A stretch of DNA of 34,111 nt from Ignavibacteriota bacterium (GTDB taxonomy: Bacteria; Bacteroidota; Ignavibacteria; UBA10030; UBA6906). Position 1 is the first letter of the stretch. Every line of letters starts with the position of its first letter. The stretch spans positions 1-34,111 of the forward strand of contig JACRFA010000174.1 in NCBI GenBank assembly GCA_016218065.1, given 5' to 3'. This document shows, piece after piece, positions 24,913 to 34,111 of this stretch. The notes beneath the pieces are model-generated. The model did no database searches. It was given only the letters and a program-made list of their open reading frames with translations, and had not been told where the DNA came from. A program made the position numbers and the translations under genes.

Positions 24913-27900
24913 CTACCTTCCGTGACACTGCTTGTACTTCTTTCCGCTGCCGCATGGGCACGGATCGTTGCGCCCGATTTTTTCGCCGACATGAATTGGC
25001 TGCGGCTTGCCTGCTTTCGCTTCAGGCGGCGCTTGCGCTTCACCGCCGGGAACAGGCTCACGATTCCCGCGGAATCCCAGTCCACCGGCTTCCTCGTGCG
25101 ACGTTCGTATCTGTTGCGGTCGACGCGGCCCTCGCATCGGCAACTGCTGCGTCTCCACCGGATATAGCTTGAACGCAGTCGTGACGATCTCCGTGTTCAC
25201 CTGATCGAGAAACTCCATGAACATGTTGAACGCCTCGGTCTTGTACTCGACAATCGGATCCTTCTGCCCGTATGCGCGAAGGTGAATTCCCTCTTTCAGA
25301 TCATCCATCTCACGCAGATGATCCTTCCACTTTTCATCGACGACACGAAGCACAACCATCTTCTCGATTTGCGCCATCATCTCGTGGCCGAGTTTCTCCT
25401 CTTTCCGTCTGTAGAACTCACGAGCCGCTTTGATGATCTCGTCGCGGACGCCATCCTTCCCGATCGACTGAAACTGCTGGGGAGCAATCTGCAGGTCCAC
25501 GAGAAGTTGGGAGCGTAAGTCGTTCTTGAGAGCCTCGATTTCCCCTTCATCGTAATACTTCTCGACAAGTTTCTGGGCTAGCTCATCGACAAGATCCAGA
25601 ACGTCATCTTTGATGCGATCGCTGACCAGCGCCCGGCGCCGACGCGTATAGACAACCTCGCGCTGCTGGTTCATCACGTTATCGTACTCCAGCAGCCGCT
25701 TACGGATGCCGAAGTTGTTTTCCTCAACTTTCTTCTGAGCGCGCTCAACAGATTTCGTAATGAGCGGATGCGTGATCACTTCGCCCTCTTTGAGACCAAG
25801 CCGCTCCATGATGCGCGCAATGCGGTCGCTTCCGAACAAGCGCATCAAGTCATCTTCGAGCGAAAGGAAGAACATCGACGAGCCAGGGTCGCCCTGACGA
25901 CCGGCGCGCCCGCGCAACTGGCGATCGATACGCCGCGCTTCATGGCGCTCCGTGCCCACGATGTGAAGTCCGCCGGCATCGCGTACACCGGGGCCAAGCT
26001 TGATATCCGTGCCGCGTCCCGCCATGTTTGTTGCAATCGTGATCGCGCCCGGATTGCCGGCGTGAGAGACGATTTCCGCCTCGCGTTGATGCTGCTTCGC
26101 ATTCAACACATTGTGCGGAATACCTTTGCGCTTGAGCATGCGGCTCAGCGTCTCCGACACTTCGACGCTCGTGGTTCCAACAAGCACGGGTCTCCCCTTC
26201 GACCGCATCGACTCGATCTCTTCAAGCACCGCGTTGTACTTCTCGCGCTTCGTCTTGTAGATGACGTCATCAATGTCGTCGCGAACCATTGGCTTGTTCG
26301 TCGGAATGACGACGACGTCAAGTTTATAGATATCGAAGAACTCGCTCGCCTCAGTCTCGGCCGTACCTGTCATGCCCGCGAGCTTCTTGTAGAGACGGAA
26401 GTAATTCTGCAGCGTGATCGTCGCAAGCGTTTGCATGTCGCGCTCAACCTTCACGCCTTCCTTCGCTTCAATCGCCTGATGCAATCCATCAGAGTAGCGT
26501 CTGCCCGGAAGAAGACGACCGGTGAACTCATCAACGATCTGCACTTTGCCATCGTCCGTCACGACGTACTCATCATCTTTCGCATAAAGAGAATACGCGC
26601 GCAGGAGTTGGTTCACGGTGTGAATCCGGTCGCTGCGCTCCGCGTACACTCGGTTCAACTCATCTTTCTTAAGCTGAATTTGCTCTTTCGATAGCGACTG
26701 ATCATTCTCCAGAATGCTGAATTCCGTGCCGAGGTCCGGAAGGATGAAGAAATCCTTGTCGCCGCCGCCTGCAAGCAACTCGCGTCCTTTTTCCGTCAGA
26801 TTGATTTGGTGATTCTTTTCTTCGATGGCATAATAGAGTTCATCGTCGATTTCGTGCATGCGAGCAGATTGATCGCGCAGGTATTCTATTTCCGTTCGCT
26901 GCACCAATGATTTGTTTGAGGGATCGGATAACACCTTCATCAAGCGCGGATGCTTCGGAAGCCCGCGATTCGCGCGCAAAAGTTGAACGCCGGCCTGCTC
27001 TTCTTTCTCATCACCCAGAAGCTTCTCGGCTTCGGCAACGATTTTCGAGATGTAACTCTGCTGGGCATTCACGAGTCGCTCGACCCGCGGCTTCATCTCG
27101 TTGAAGCGTTGATCTTCGCTCGATGTTGGTCCGCTGATGATGAGCGGCGTTCGCGCTTCATCGACCAACACCGAGTCAACCTCGTCGACGATCGCATAGT
27201 AGTACTCGCGATGCACAAGGTCGATCTTGTCAACCACCATGTTGTCGCGCAGGTAATCGAAGCCAAACTCATTGTTGGTTCCGTAGGTGATGTCGCAACC
27301 GTATTCTTTCCGACGTTGAAATGAATCCATTGTGTTCTGAATGCACCCAACGGTCAGCCCGAGGAACTCGTACACTTTGCCCATCCACACACTGTCGCGT
27401 TTTGCGAGGTAGTCGTTCACCGTTACAAGGTGAACGCCGCGACCCGGGAGCGCATTCAAATACACCGGCATCGTCGCAACGAGTGTTTTCCCTTCGCCCG
27501 TTGCCATTTCGGCGATTCTTCCCTGATGCAGCACCATGCCGCCGATGAGCTGCACGTCGAACGGGATCATATCCCACACAACCGTATTACCAAGAATGTC
27601 AAACTTCTGCCCGACCAATCGTCGGCATGCATCTTTCACTGCGGCAAATGCTTCGGGGAGTATTTCGTCAAGCGCATCTCTCGTGATCTCGTTGCGCTCC
27701 TTCTCCAACTCATCGAGATGAGTTGCGAGCGCGTCGCGCTCTGCTCCCTCTGTCCCTTGCAGTTGCTCCTTCACGGATGCGATTTCGGTTTCGACATCTT
27801 TGAGAGCTTCGGCGATCCGCGAACGGAACTCCGGAGTCTTGGCCCGCAGTTCATCGTCCGAGAGCTTCTGATACTCATTGTAGTATCCGTTGATCTCGTC

Positions 27901-27972
27901 CACTAACGGTTGAAGAGATTTGACGTCGCGTTCGTGCTTACTCCCAAAAATCTTCTTCAAAACCCCAAGCAT
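24913..27972 (-). CDS. secA: Preprotein translocase ATPase SecA
   Basis: SecA drives secretory proteins through SecYEG. The start is [18 protein letters not shown]; a nine-codon longer frame lacks the usual opening. Walker A is GEGKT at 159-163 and Walker B is [16 protein letters not shown]. The family motif [10 protein letters not shown] and the arginine-rich [15 protein letters not shown] follow. Compared with E. coli there is an insertion of ~45 residues (60-100: [10 protein letters not shown] ... EKERN), a charged coiled-coil seen in Bacteroidota SecA. The end is the SEC-C zinc site ([16 protein letters not shown]). Total 1019 residues, within the phylum's normal range. The 80-bp tail remnant downstream duplicates its last codons. 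Confidence 0.97.
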   Translation of the reverse strand: MLGVLKKIFGSKHERDVKSLQPLVDEINGYYNEYQKLSDDELRAKTPEFRSRIAEALKDVETEIASVKEQLQGTEGAERDALATHLDELEKERNEITRDALDEILPEAFAAVKDACRRLVGQKFDILGNTVVWDMIPFDVQLIGGMVLHQGRIAEMATGEGKTLVATMPVYLNALPGRGVHLVTVNDYLAKRDSVWMGKVYEFLGLTVGCIQNTMDSFQRRKEYGCDITYGTNNEFGFDYLRDNMVVDKIDLVHREYYYAIVDEVDSVLVDEARTPLIISGPTSSEDQRFNEMKPRVERLVNAQQSYISKIVAEAEKLLGDEKEEQAGVQLLRANRGLPKHPRLMKVLSDPSNKSLVQRTEIEYLRDQSARMHEIDDELYYAIEEKNHQINLTEKGRELLAGGGDKDFFILPDLGTEFSILENDQSLSKEQIQLKKDELNRVYAERSDRIHTVNQLLRAYSLYAKDDEYVVTDDGKVQIVDEFTGRLLPGRRYSDGLHQAIEAKEGVKVERDMQTLATITLQNYFRLYKKLAGMTGTAETEASEFFDIYKLDVVVIPTNKPMVRDDIDDVIYKTKREKYNAVLEEIESMRSKGRPVLVGTTSVEVSETLSRMLKRKGIPHNVLNAKQHQREAEIVSHAGNPGAITIATNMAGRGTDIKLGPGVRDAGGLHIVGTERHEARRIDRQLRGRAGRQGDPGSSMFFLSLEDDLMRLFGSDRIARIMERLGLKEGEVITHPLITKSVERAQKKVEENNFGIRKRLLEYDNVMNQQREVVYTRRRRALVSDRIKDDVLDLVDELAQKLVEKYYDEGEIEALKNDLRSQLLVDLQIAPQQFQSIGKDGVRDEIIKAAREFYRRKEEKLGHEMMAQIEKMVVLRVVDEKWKDHLREMDDLKEGIHLRAYGQKDPIVEYKTEAFNMFMEFLDQVNTEIVTTAFKLYPVETQQLPMRGPRRPQQIRTSHEEAGGLGFRGNREPVPGGEAQAPPEAKAGKPQPIHVGEKIGRNDPCPCGSGKKYKQCHGR

Positions 27973-28048
27973 CACACACCAAATGTTGTGTCTGTTCAAA
28001 AAATTCGACTAAATATAGCCACAATTCCGAGGACAAACAAGGTAACGC

Positions 28049-29917
28049 TTGAGCCACTCAACGGGTACACAACGCATCTCCACACAATTTTTCCTTGTCG
28101 CCGCTGCTTGTTTCGTCATCGTCGCGGCGCAAGCAATTGTGTACGGACCATCGCTCTCTCATCCCTTCATTGCGTACGACGACAACACGTACGTGTACGA
28201 GAACAGGAACATCCACTCGCTGAGCTGGCAGTCCGTCGAAAATTTGTTTTCTCGTTCCTACTTTCATTCATACACGCCGCTAGCGTTGCTCTCGCATGCA
28301 ATGGACTTCGCCATCTGGCAGACGAACGCGTTCGGACATCATTTGACCAGCATGCTGCTTCATTGCGCGAATGCTATTCTGTTCTTTGTCGCATGCCTGA
28401 AGTTGCTCTCGAAGGTACATTCAGTTGAACCAGAGAACAACGTAACCGGACAGTTCACCAACGCCCCGACACGTACGATCATTGCTTCGTTCGCCGCAAC
28501 ATTGCTCTACTCCATTCATCCACTGCGTGTAGAAAGTGTCGCGTGGATCTCCGATCGAAAAGATCTGTTGATGACGTTCTTCCTTCTTGTCTCGACGCTG
28601 TTCTATGTTCGTCATGTCGAGCGGAAGAGCGACGAAGTTTCCCTTCGCTGGTATCTTCTTTCGGTAGGATGTTTCCTGCTTGCACTTTTATCAAAGAGCG
28701 TCGCCGTTGTCTTGCCGCTTCTCTTTTTTGTGTTGGATTGGATATTGCTTCGATCTCCCGGCGATCAGCTTGGCCGACGCCGATTGCTGATCGAGAAACT
28801 TCCGTTCCTCTTCTTGAGCTTGATATTCGCTTTGATTGCGCTCGGCGCAGCGCCGAAGACGAAGCTCAACATCATCGTCGCACAGATGTCGTCGATCGAG
28901 CGGACACTTCTGCCGCTGTATTCGTTAACGTTCTATCTCGCAAAAACACTCTGGCCGCAAAGCATAACGCCAATCTATGATGCGCCGGGATTCTGGCTGA
29001 TTGTTGTCGGAGGCTCGATCAGCATTCTGATTTCAGTTTGCACCGTCGTCTTAGCGCTTCAAGGACAGCGCGGGTGGCTGGCATCGTGGCTCTCGTATGC
29101 AATCCTGCTCGCGCCTACGTTCGCGTTGTCATCGGGAATACAACCCTGGGCTGATCGCTATGCGTATGCTGCGTCGATTCCTCTGACGATCGGTGTTGGC
29201 GGATTGCTCGATTTCTTCTGGAGAAAGAAGAGAGTGTCACGCTCTGTGCTACTCTTCGTCCCAGCGGGTGTCGCGGTCCTTTTCGGAATTCTCAGCGCGA
29301 GACAAGTGCATCTCTGGAGCGATGCCGAAACCCTTTGGCGACATGCGGTTCAGGTTTCTCCACGCGTTCCGGCAACGCACGAAAATCTGGGGCTTGCACT
29401 CTCGAGCGGCGGCAATTCCGAAGCAGCGAGTCAGATGTTTCGAAAGGCAATCGCCCTCCATCCGACATACGCCGAAGCGTTGTTCAACCTTGGCGTGATG
29501 TTCGAGCGCCGGGCATTCATCGATTCGGCTGAATACTACTACGCGCAAGCGATTCTTGCGGACAGCACATTTGCAGACGCGTACACGAACCTCGGCAACA
29601 TCTACGTGAGTCGTGGCATTAACGAGACCGGCATTGCGCTCTACAACCGTGCGGTGACAATGAATCCTTCCGACGCAGATGTTTACTATAACCTGGGATA
29701 CGCGTATTATCAGAGTGGAGATAAGTCGCGAGCGGTTTCGTTTTTCGAGAAGGCCATCGTTCTTTCGCCTAACTATGCAAAAGCGCATTTCAATCTTGGA
29801 TATGTCCTTCTCGAAATGCACAACGAGGAGCGAGCATTGGCTTCGTTGATTCGCGCCGCACAGCTCGGCTCAGAGGAGGCTCAGAAACTGTTGCACGCCA
29901 ACGGACATTCGTGGTAA
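28049..29917 (+). CDS. TMTC-like multi-pass membrane protein with TPR domain
   Basis: The N-terminal ~430 residues hold about ten hydrophobic helices, with the GT-C-style motif YDDNTYVYEN near 43 and the family strings FGHHLTSMLLHCANAILFF, HPLRVESVAWISDRKDLL and LSKSVAVVLPLLFFVLD. The C-terminal ~190 residues are about five TPR repeats (ENLGLALSSGGNSEAAS, FNLGVMFERRAFIDSAE, TNLGNIYVSRG, YNLGYAYYQSGDKSRAV, FNLGYVLLEMHNEERAL). This layout is that of TMTC proteins, O-mannosyltransferases in animals; the bacterial members are uncharacterised and may transfer sugars from a lipid carrier. The start must be the TTG at 28049, since TAA lies just upstream in frame. Confidence 0.85.
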   Translation: MSHSTGTQRISTQFFLVAAACFVIVAAQAIVYGPSLSHPFIAYDDNTYVYENRNIHSLSWQSVENLFSRSYFHSYTPLALLSHAMDFAIWQTNAFGHHLTSMLLHCANAILFFVACLKLLSKVHSVEPENNVTGQFTNAPTRTIIASFAATLLYSIHPLRVESVAWISDRKDLLMTFFLLVSTLFYVRHVERKSDEVSLRWYLLSVGCFLLALLSKSVAVVLPLLFFVLDWILLRSPGDQLGRRRLLIEKLPFLFLSLIFALIALGAAPKTKLNIIVAQMSSIERTLLPLYSLTFYLAKTLWPQSITPIYDAPGFWLIVVGGSISILISVCTVVLALQGQRGWLASWLSYAILLAPTFALSSGIQPWADRYAYAASIPLTIGVGGLLDFFWRKKRVSRSVLLFVPAGVAVLFGILSARQVHLWSDAETLWRHAVQVSPRVPATHENLGLALSSGGNSEAASQMFRKAIALHPTYAEALFNLGVMFERRAFIDSAEYYYAQAILADSTFADAYTNLGNIYVSRGINETGIALYNRAVTMNPSDADVYYNLGYAYYQSGDKSRAVSFFEKAIVLSPNYAKAHFNLGYVLLEMHNEERALASLIRAAQLGSEEAQKLLHANGHSW

Positions 29918-29948
29918 CAACTTTTCATCCGACCAATCAAACAAACCT

Positions 29949-31460
29949 ATGAAATGCCATACGTGGTACCATTATTTGGTGAGCGCGGGCTTCGCGCTCC
30001 TGCTCGCCGGTTGCGCAACAACTCGCCAACAACAACAGCCGCCGCGACCCGACGTGGAAAGCGAGCCGCTCTTCGAAAAACCGAGCATGCTCACAACGCT
30101 CAGCGCATCGCCGTACGCGATGCTCAAAGCCAAGATCGATTCGCTGATTCCCGACTCGCTGTTTCCGCCGGCGCACATCGGAATCAAAATCGCCTCGCTG
30201 AAGACCAAGGAAACGTTGTACGAGCTTAATGCCAACTCGCTATTCAATCCGGCGTCCAATCAGAAGCTCTACACATCCTCCACCGCATTGTCGAGGCTCG
30301 GGCCGTCTTACGAGCTAGCAACAGTCGTCAGCATCGACACGCTCACCAATACGATTTTCATCAAAGGATATGGCGACGGCGTGTTCTCGACAGAGAATCT
30401 TGATTCACTTGCGCGAGCAGTGAAAGCACGACTTCCGTTCGGGCGCACGTGGCGCGTCGCAGGGGACGTCTCGTACTTTGACAGTGAGTTTTGGGGATAT
30501 GGTTGGAACTGGGACGATGAGCCTGAAGCGTATCAGATGTTTCTCACGCCGCTGATCTTGAACGGAAACACAATTCGATTGATCGCGAAGCCCGGCTTGC
30601 GCGTCGGCGATAGCGTGTTGGCCTTCACGAGACCGGCAACGAACTTCGTCTCGATACTGAACAATGCCACAACAGCGGCAGACACGGACACCGTAGCGCT
30701 GAAACTCTCGCGTAAGTGGCGCGAGCGCTCCAATGTGCTTACTGTGGAAGGCGGAATGCGGCTCAGCGACAAAGCAGACAGCACCGACCTGAGCGTGTGG
30801 CAACCCGAGCGCTACACGGTTCAAGTCTTTGCCGAACGAATGAAACAATACGGCGCGATCATTCATGAAACGGCAATCGATACGGTATCACCTTCTGCAT
30901 TCGAGGTCGCTCGCTTCTCGCACAAGCTCGACACCGTGATGACGTACTTGAACAAAGAGAGCGACAATCTCTCCGCCGAAACATTCTTGAAAGTGCTGGC
31001 GGCAGAAAAGAAGGGAACGCCCGGCTCGGCGGAAACCGGAGTGACTGTCGTGAAAGAGTTTCTCGCAGAGCACGACATCGATACGACGAAAATCAGAATC
31101 GTTGACGGCTCAGGCTTGTCGCGTATGAATTTGATTTCGCCCGCCGCGACGGTTCGTCTGCTCGAGGCGATGTACGGCTCGCCGCACTTCATGACATTCT
31201 ATCGATCGCTCCCTATTGCTGGCTTTGACGGCACAATCCGCAGCAGGATGCGACGCACACCGGCTGCCGGAAATCTGCACGCAAAAACCGGCACGCTCTC
31301 CGGCGTGACTGCGCTTTCCGGTTACGTCAAAGGTGCCGACGATGAGTGGTTCGCGTTTTCGATGATGATGATGAACTACCCCACGCAGGCGCGAGTGTAT
31401 CGCCGCGTGCAGGATAGAATCGGGGTGTTTTTGAGCAGACTTTCTCGCGAGGCGTTCTGA
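29949..31460 (+). CDS. dacB: Lipoprotein D-alanyl-D-alanine carboxypeptidase/endopeptidase (PBP4, peptidase S13)
   Basis: The S13 family trims and hydrolyses peptidoglycan peptides. The lipobox LLLAGC (Cys22) indicates a lipoprotein anchor. The serine site SNQK (103-106, in NPASNQKLYTSS), the second motif SDN (in KESDNLSAETFLKVL) and the KTG triad (in LHAKTGTLSGVTALSGY) are present and in order, and the domain insertion between SxxK and SxN has the normal PBP4 extent. GYGDG replaces the more usual GGGDP strand. It follows the TMTC-like gene by 31 bp, so the two may be coexpressed. Length 503 fits the family. Confidence 0.93.
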   Translation: MKCHTWYHYLVSAGFALLLAGCATTRQQQQPPRPDVESEPLFEKPSMLTTLSASPYAMLKAKIDSLIPDSLFPPAHIGIKIASLKTKETLYELNANSLFNPASNQKLYTSSTALSRLGPSYELATVVSIDTLTNTIFIKGYGDGVFSTENLDSLARAVKARLPFGRTWRVAGDVSYFDSEFWGYGWNWDDEPEAYQMFLTPLILNGNTIRLIAKPGLRVGDSVLAFTRPATNFVSILNNATTAADTDTVALKLSRKWRERSNVLTVEGGMRLSDKADSTDLSVWQPERYTVQVFAERMKQYGAIIHETAIDTVSPSAFEVARFSHKLDTVMTYLNKESDNLSAETFLKVLAAEKKGTPGSAETGVTVVKEFLAEHDIDTTKIRIVDGSGLSRMNLISPAATVRLLEAMYGSPHFMTFYRSLPIAGFDGTIRSRMRRTPAAGNLHAKTGTLSGVTALSGYVKGADDEWFAFSMMMMNYPTQARVYRRVQDRIGVFLSRLSREAF

Positions 31461-31491
31461 CAACTTGGAGTGTAGTTGTGTTTGTTAGATT

Positions 31492-31537
31492 GATCGGGCC
31501 ATTGTCAACATGGTTCACATAGACCAATGACCCGATC
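31492..31537. other. Inverted repeat between convergent genes
   Basis: GATCGGGCCATTG and CAATGACCCGATC pair over 13 bp with one mismatch around a 20-base loop. No T-run follows on either strand, but the position between two convergent gene ends suggests a bidirectional 3'-end structure. Confidence 0.55.
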
Positions 31538-31574
31538 TCCCGTCGACTGAATCTCTAACTCCAGCACATGCAAG

Positions 31575-32111
31575 TCATTTGAGCAAGAGTAGCTTTTTCG
31601 TATTAACGAAGCTTCCTGCCTGCAGTCGATAAACGTACATGCCGCTTGCAAGTCCATTGGCATCGAAGACCAGCCGGTATCTTCCCGGCTCTTGCACGTC
31701 ATCAAAGAGTGTCGCGACCTCCTGCCCCAACAGATCATACAACTTCAACTGCACTCTGTTTGCGGCGGGAATCTGATAGCGTATTGTTGTCGTCGGATTG
31801 AATGGATTTGGATAGTTCTGTTCCAGATCGAATGTCGAGGGGATCCCTTCACGCAATTCGGGGACTGAAACTATCCCACCGCCAAGTCGCGTAGCGCCGG
31901 AAAGGAAACCGACAAGAATCACGTCGCCACCGCCGGCGCTTCGTCCAATCGCAGCTTCTCCCACAAATGCTCGCACGACATTTCCTGAACCACTCTGCAC
32001 TCCGTAGCCTGTGCCAAACGCAGAAAGAGGAATTGCAACGGGCTGAGCAAATACGGTCTGCACAGACGCACACAGCAATGCTGCCATCGCAACAGTGAAT
32101 AACTTCTTCAT
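31575..32111 (-). CDS. Small secreted protein that is mostly a T9SS sorting domain
   Basis: A signal peptide (1-22, ending VFAQ) leads to a ~60-residue Gly/Ala-rich beta region (FGTGYGVQSGSGNVVRAFVG, GGGDVILVGFLSG), and then a complete sorting domain [18 protein letters not shown] ... DLLGQEVATLFDDVQEPG ... KKLLLLK. The mature N-terminal domain is too short for an enzyme. AAAGGAG lies six bases before the ATG. It follows the 466-residue secreted gene by 42 bp on the same strand and is probably its partner. Confidence 0.85.
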   Translation of the reverse strand: MKKLFTVAMAALLCASVQTVFAQPVAIPLSAFGTGYGVQSGSGNVVRAFVGEAAIGRSAGGGDVILVGFLSGATRLGGGIVSVPELREGIPSTFDLEQNYPNPFNPTTTIRYQIPAANRVQLKLYDLLGQEVATLFDDVQEPGRYRLVFDANGLASGMYVYRLQAGSFVNTKKLLLLK

Positions 32112-32153
32112 TGATGTCTCCTTTCTTTCAATGTTGGATTCATTCGCGATTCG

Positions 32154-33554
32154 CTATCGAAGCGTGATGTGCACAGGAATCGTTCTGCTGCCTGCGGTCG
32201 CTTGCCCAAGCGCAACCCCGATCACCGGAGTTCCTTCGCTCACGGTCATGCCGTCAACTTCGCGCGTCTTCAACGGACGAACACTTCCCGCCACTTCTGC
32301 TGCAGTGAGTCGCTGCCCCACGGAAATCGGCGCGCTCGGATCAACCTTCACCTGAGCAACTCCCATGACCGTGAGTGCAACGTAATCACCCGGCTGGGCT
32401 GGACCCGCGACGCTGTGCATGCTCATCTCGTCTTTTCCCGGCGCAGCTTCCCACACCATCCGACTCTTCACAACGCCGACCACGCCAGCGAATTGTTTGT
32501 TATCCGCCAAACGTACCAGAGGCAACGAGGACTGACTTCCCGGAATCGGATCCGCCAACCCTGCCGCAGCAACGACGTCGCCTTCCGTGAGCGCTGAAGT
32601 CCCTCCGACTTTGGCGACAAGCGAGTACTCACTTGCAAAGACATTGCCTGCTTCGATATTGTCAACAGTGTAGAGCGCCCACTGGCCCGATGCGTTTTGA
32701 GTGTTGGGCCAAAGCCCGTAGTTCACAACACCGGGACTTGGGATGTACACGCCATAGTTTGAATGGTTCGGAGCCGATCCGAGCTGAATGGCATCGTCGC
32801 CTGTGGCATTGGTTCGAATGCCATCGTTTCCTGTCGAATTCTCGATCACCAAACTGTAGTCGGCGCTCGGGCCAATTCGAAGTCCACCGGTTGCAGGCAC
32901 TGTTAACCTAATGCCGGCTAAATAAAGGCGCCACCGCGATGTGTCGCCATCGTAATACGTCCATGCTCGAAAAGCTCCGTTCGTTGCGTAACCGTAGAAA
33001 GGCCAGCTGGCGGCATCCGATCCTTCCACATACATGCCGGTGTATTCTTTCGCTGTTGCTGTTCCTCGCGTCCCAAAAACTTCATTACCCGAAATTGGAG
33101 CTGATCGACCAATGAATACTTTCCCGCTGTCGTAGTAGAGAGTCGTACCGTTATATTTCCACTGCGCGGTCCCACCTTGCGCGGGGTTCAGACTGTAGGC
33201 GGACGATGCAAGTTTGATACGCGGCGACAGCTCGGCGCCTGCACCGACTTGCGTGCTGATCCAGTACGGAACTGCCCATGTAATTGATCCCGGAAATGCT
33301 GTCACGTCGCCAAGATACGTCGAGAAGATTCCATCACGAACAGTCACGTTTTTTGCTTCCGTCCAAAGCGCAGCTCCTCCGCTTGCGGCGCCGTAGAGCC
33401 GGAACGTCATCGAGTACGAACCATCGGGTCGCGGAACACCAAGCGTATCAGTAAGCACGCCTTGATACGAAAGTTGCTTCGGCACTTGCGCGCGTGTCTG
33501 GAAAGCGACAAACGCAGCAAGAACAACCAATCCAACAATACCCCTGTATCGCAT
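32154..33554 (-). CDS. Secreted structural/tail-fibre-like protein (LSYQGVLTD family)
   Basis: A signal peptide ends TRAQ (residue 23). The opening VPKQLSYQGVLTDTLGVPRPDG, FRLYGAASGGAALWTE and the 'PRIKLASSAYSLN' strand make up a domain repeatedly seen in secreted proteins of Ignavibacteria-like and Chlorobi-group genomes. The middle is a beta-rich stretch resembling phage tail-fibre or trimeric passenger repeats (STGNDGIRTNATGDDAIQLG). The C-terminal 130 residues (EGDVVAAAGLADPIPGSQS, DYVALTVMGVAQVKVD, VGQRLTAAEVAG) look like a carbohydrate or oligomer cap. There is no sorting domain, so it may leave by another route or stay periplasmic. GGGAGG precedes the ATG by six bases. The role is unknown. 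Confidence 0.75.
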   Translation of the reverse strand: MRYRGIVGLVVLAAFVAFQTRAQVPKQLSYQGVLTDTLGVPRPDGSYSMTFRLYGAASGGAALWTEAKNVTVRDGIFSTYLGDVTAFPGSITWAVPYWISTQVGAGAELSPRIKLASSAYSLNPAQGGTAQWKYNGTTLYYDSGKVFIGRSAPISGNEVFGTRGTATAKEYTGMYVEGSDAASWPFYGYATNGAFRAWTYYDGDTSRWRLYLAGIRLTVPATGGLRIGPSADYSLVIENSTGNDGIRTNATGDDAIQLGSAPNHSNYGVYIPSPGVVNYGLWPNTQNASGQWALYTVDNIEAGNVFASEYSLVAKVGGTSALTEGDVVAAAGLADPIPGSQSSLPLVRLADNKQFAGVVGVVKSRMVWEAAPGKDEMSMHSVAGPAQPGDYVALTVMGVAQVKVDPSAPISVGQRLTAAEVAGSVRPLKTREVDGMTVSEGTPVIGVALGQATAGSRTIPVHITLR

Positions 33555-33980
33555 ACGAACCTCCCTTGTTAATTGTTGATGAATGGTGGTACCACGAAAT
33601 TACGACGACTCTCTCAACCTTCAAAAACCACAAATATCATTCCCCTCAGTCGAGTGCGGATTGGAACCTCAAATGAATTGCAGCAAGAATAGACTGTGCA
33701 GCTTTCGAGAAACGGCGGATACGAGATAGCAACTAACATGCGCTACACAAAGAGTGCGGCAAGAGTTGTTGGAAAGGAATGCGGAAAGAATCATTACTCA
33801 CATCCCGCAAAAATGATTGAGTGACTTGTTCGCTCAACGGTGCGGCGCAAGATAGAAACGGCATTGTTCAATGTCAAGAAATAAAACTTTGGAGTTTGAG
33901 GATTTCGATTTTTTGGTTCGGAAAAATCGAACAGAACGCAAACAAGATGCGAGCAGGGATATCGATTTCATGTAAGTAAC
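33555..33980. other. Intergenic region without gene
   Basis: No coding region, RNA or clear promoter was recognised. The left edge must hold the promoter of the minus-strand LSYQGVLTD gene. The middle is A-rich with short AT tracts (around 33880-33930). Confidence 0.6.
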
Positions 33981-33984
33981 CATC

Positions 33985-34103
33985 CTGTCGCTACGCGACG
34001 GAGTTGGTTGTTGATCTGTGAGCCCGACCTTGAAAGGTCGGGCTAATTTCGCGCGGCCACTACGTGGTAAGCAAGGAGATAAACGCTCGTCCCAGAGGGA
34101 CGG
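33985..34103. repeat. Run of four short hairpins
   Basis: Four stems follow one another: CTGTCGC/TAC/GCGACGG (33985-34001), AGCCCGACCT/TGAA/AGGTCGGGCT (34021-34044), CCAC/TAC/GTGG (34057-34067) and CGTCCC/AGA/GGGACG (34088-34102). The second is perfect for ten base pairs. Loops are TAC or AGA in the short ones. The run reaches the window end, so its extent is unknown. Confidence 0.7.
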
Positions 34104-34111
34104 AATGAACA

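Noticed and set aside
25768-26694. Plus-strand 308-codon frame opposite secA
   Set aside because: It is antisense to a complete, conserved secA and has no domain of its own.

Overview
The window is bacterial and fits the Bacteroidota/Chlorobi side of the FCB group, most likely an Ignavibacteria-like lineage. Seven proteins in 34 kb end in a C-terminal domain that opens with QNYPNPFNP or a close variant and ends in a short Lys/Leu/Met-rich tail. This is the type A sorting domain of the type IX secretion system (T9SS, TIGR04183-like). Other support comes from a SecA with an N-terminal coiled-coil insertion, a secreted protein with the LSYQGVLTD opening common in Ignavibacteria-type genomes, and genes that often lack a clear Shine-Dalgarno sequence. 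The assignment rests on protein style, since no rRNA is present.

Layout. 1-6.6 kb: the tail of a T9SS cargo protein, a bacterial GH47 alpha-mannosidase, a small membrane protein next to a TonB-dependent receptor, and a sialidase-fold (Asp-box) T9SS protein. 6.6-8.5 kb: an accessory scrapyard with a broken HigB/RelE toxin, an apparently intact MazEF-type pair, remnants of a T9SS gene end, two copies of a ~125-bp terminator-bearing repeat, and a truncated PIN toxin with its small partner. 8.5-14.3 kb: three minus-strand T9SS cargo genes, namely a YCF48-like Asp-box protein, a metzincin-motif metalloprotease, and an octaheme cytochrome c fused to a sorting domain. 14.7-19.6 kb: a minus-strand run of an EamA transporter, an M1 aminopeptidase with a sorting domain, and uvrC. 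19.8-21.7 kb: a plus-strand run of a YbaK-type editing deacylase, a TauE/YfcA permease, a cytosine deaminase resembling the yeast enzyme, and a small membrane protein. 21.7-28 kb (minus): era, then glnB and secA, with three small two-gene modules (toxin-antitoxin-like) packed around and between them. This stretch also holds a truncated second glnB start and a decayed second secA end. 28-31.5 kb: a TMTC-like membrane protein with TPRs and a lipoprotein D-Ala-D-Ala carboxypeptidase (PBP4 type). 31.6-34.1 kb: a two-gene secreted cluster and, at the edge, a run of short hairpins.

The housekeeping genes (uvrC, era, secA, glnB) are complete and conventional. The most interesting material is the accessory part: cytochrome and hydrolase cargo for a T9SS, short mobile repeats that have become coding sequence inside sorting domains, and the secA-glnB junction, which reads as an old tandem duplication later filled with different toxin-antitoxin-like cassettes. 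No CRISPR array, phage, transposase, tRNA or rRNA was seen.
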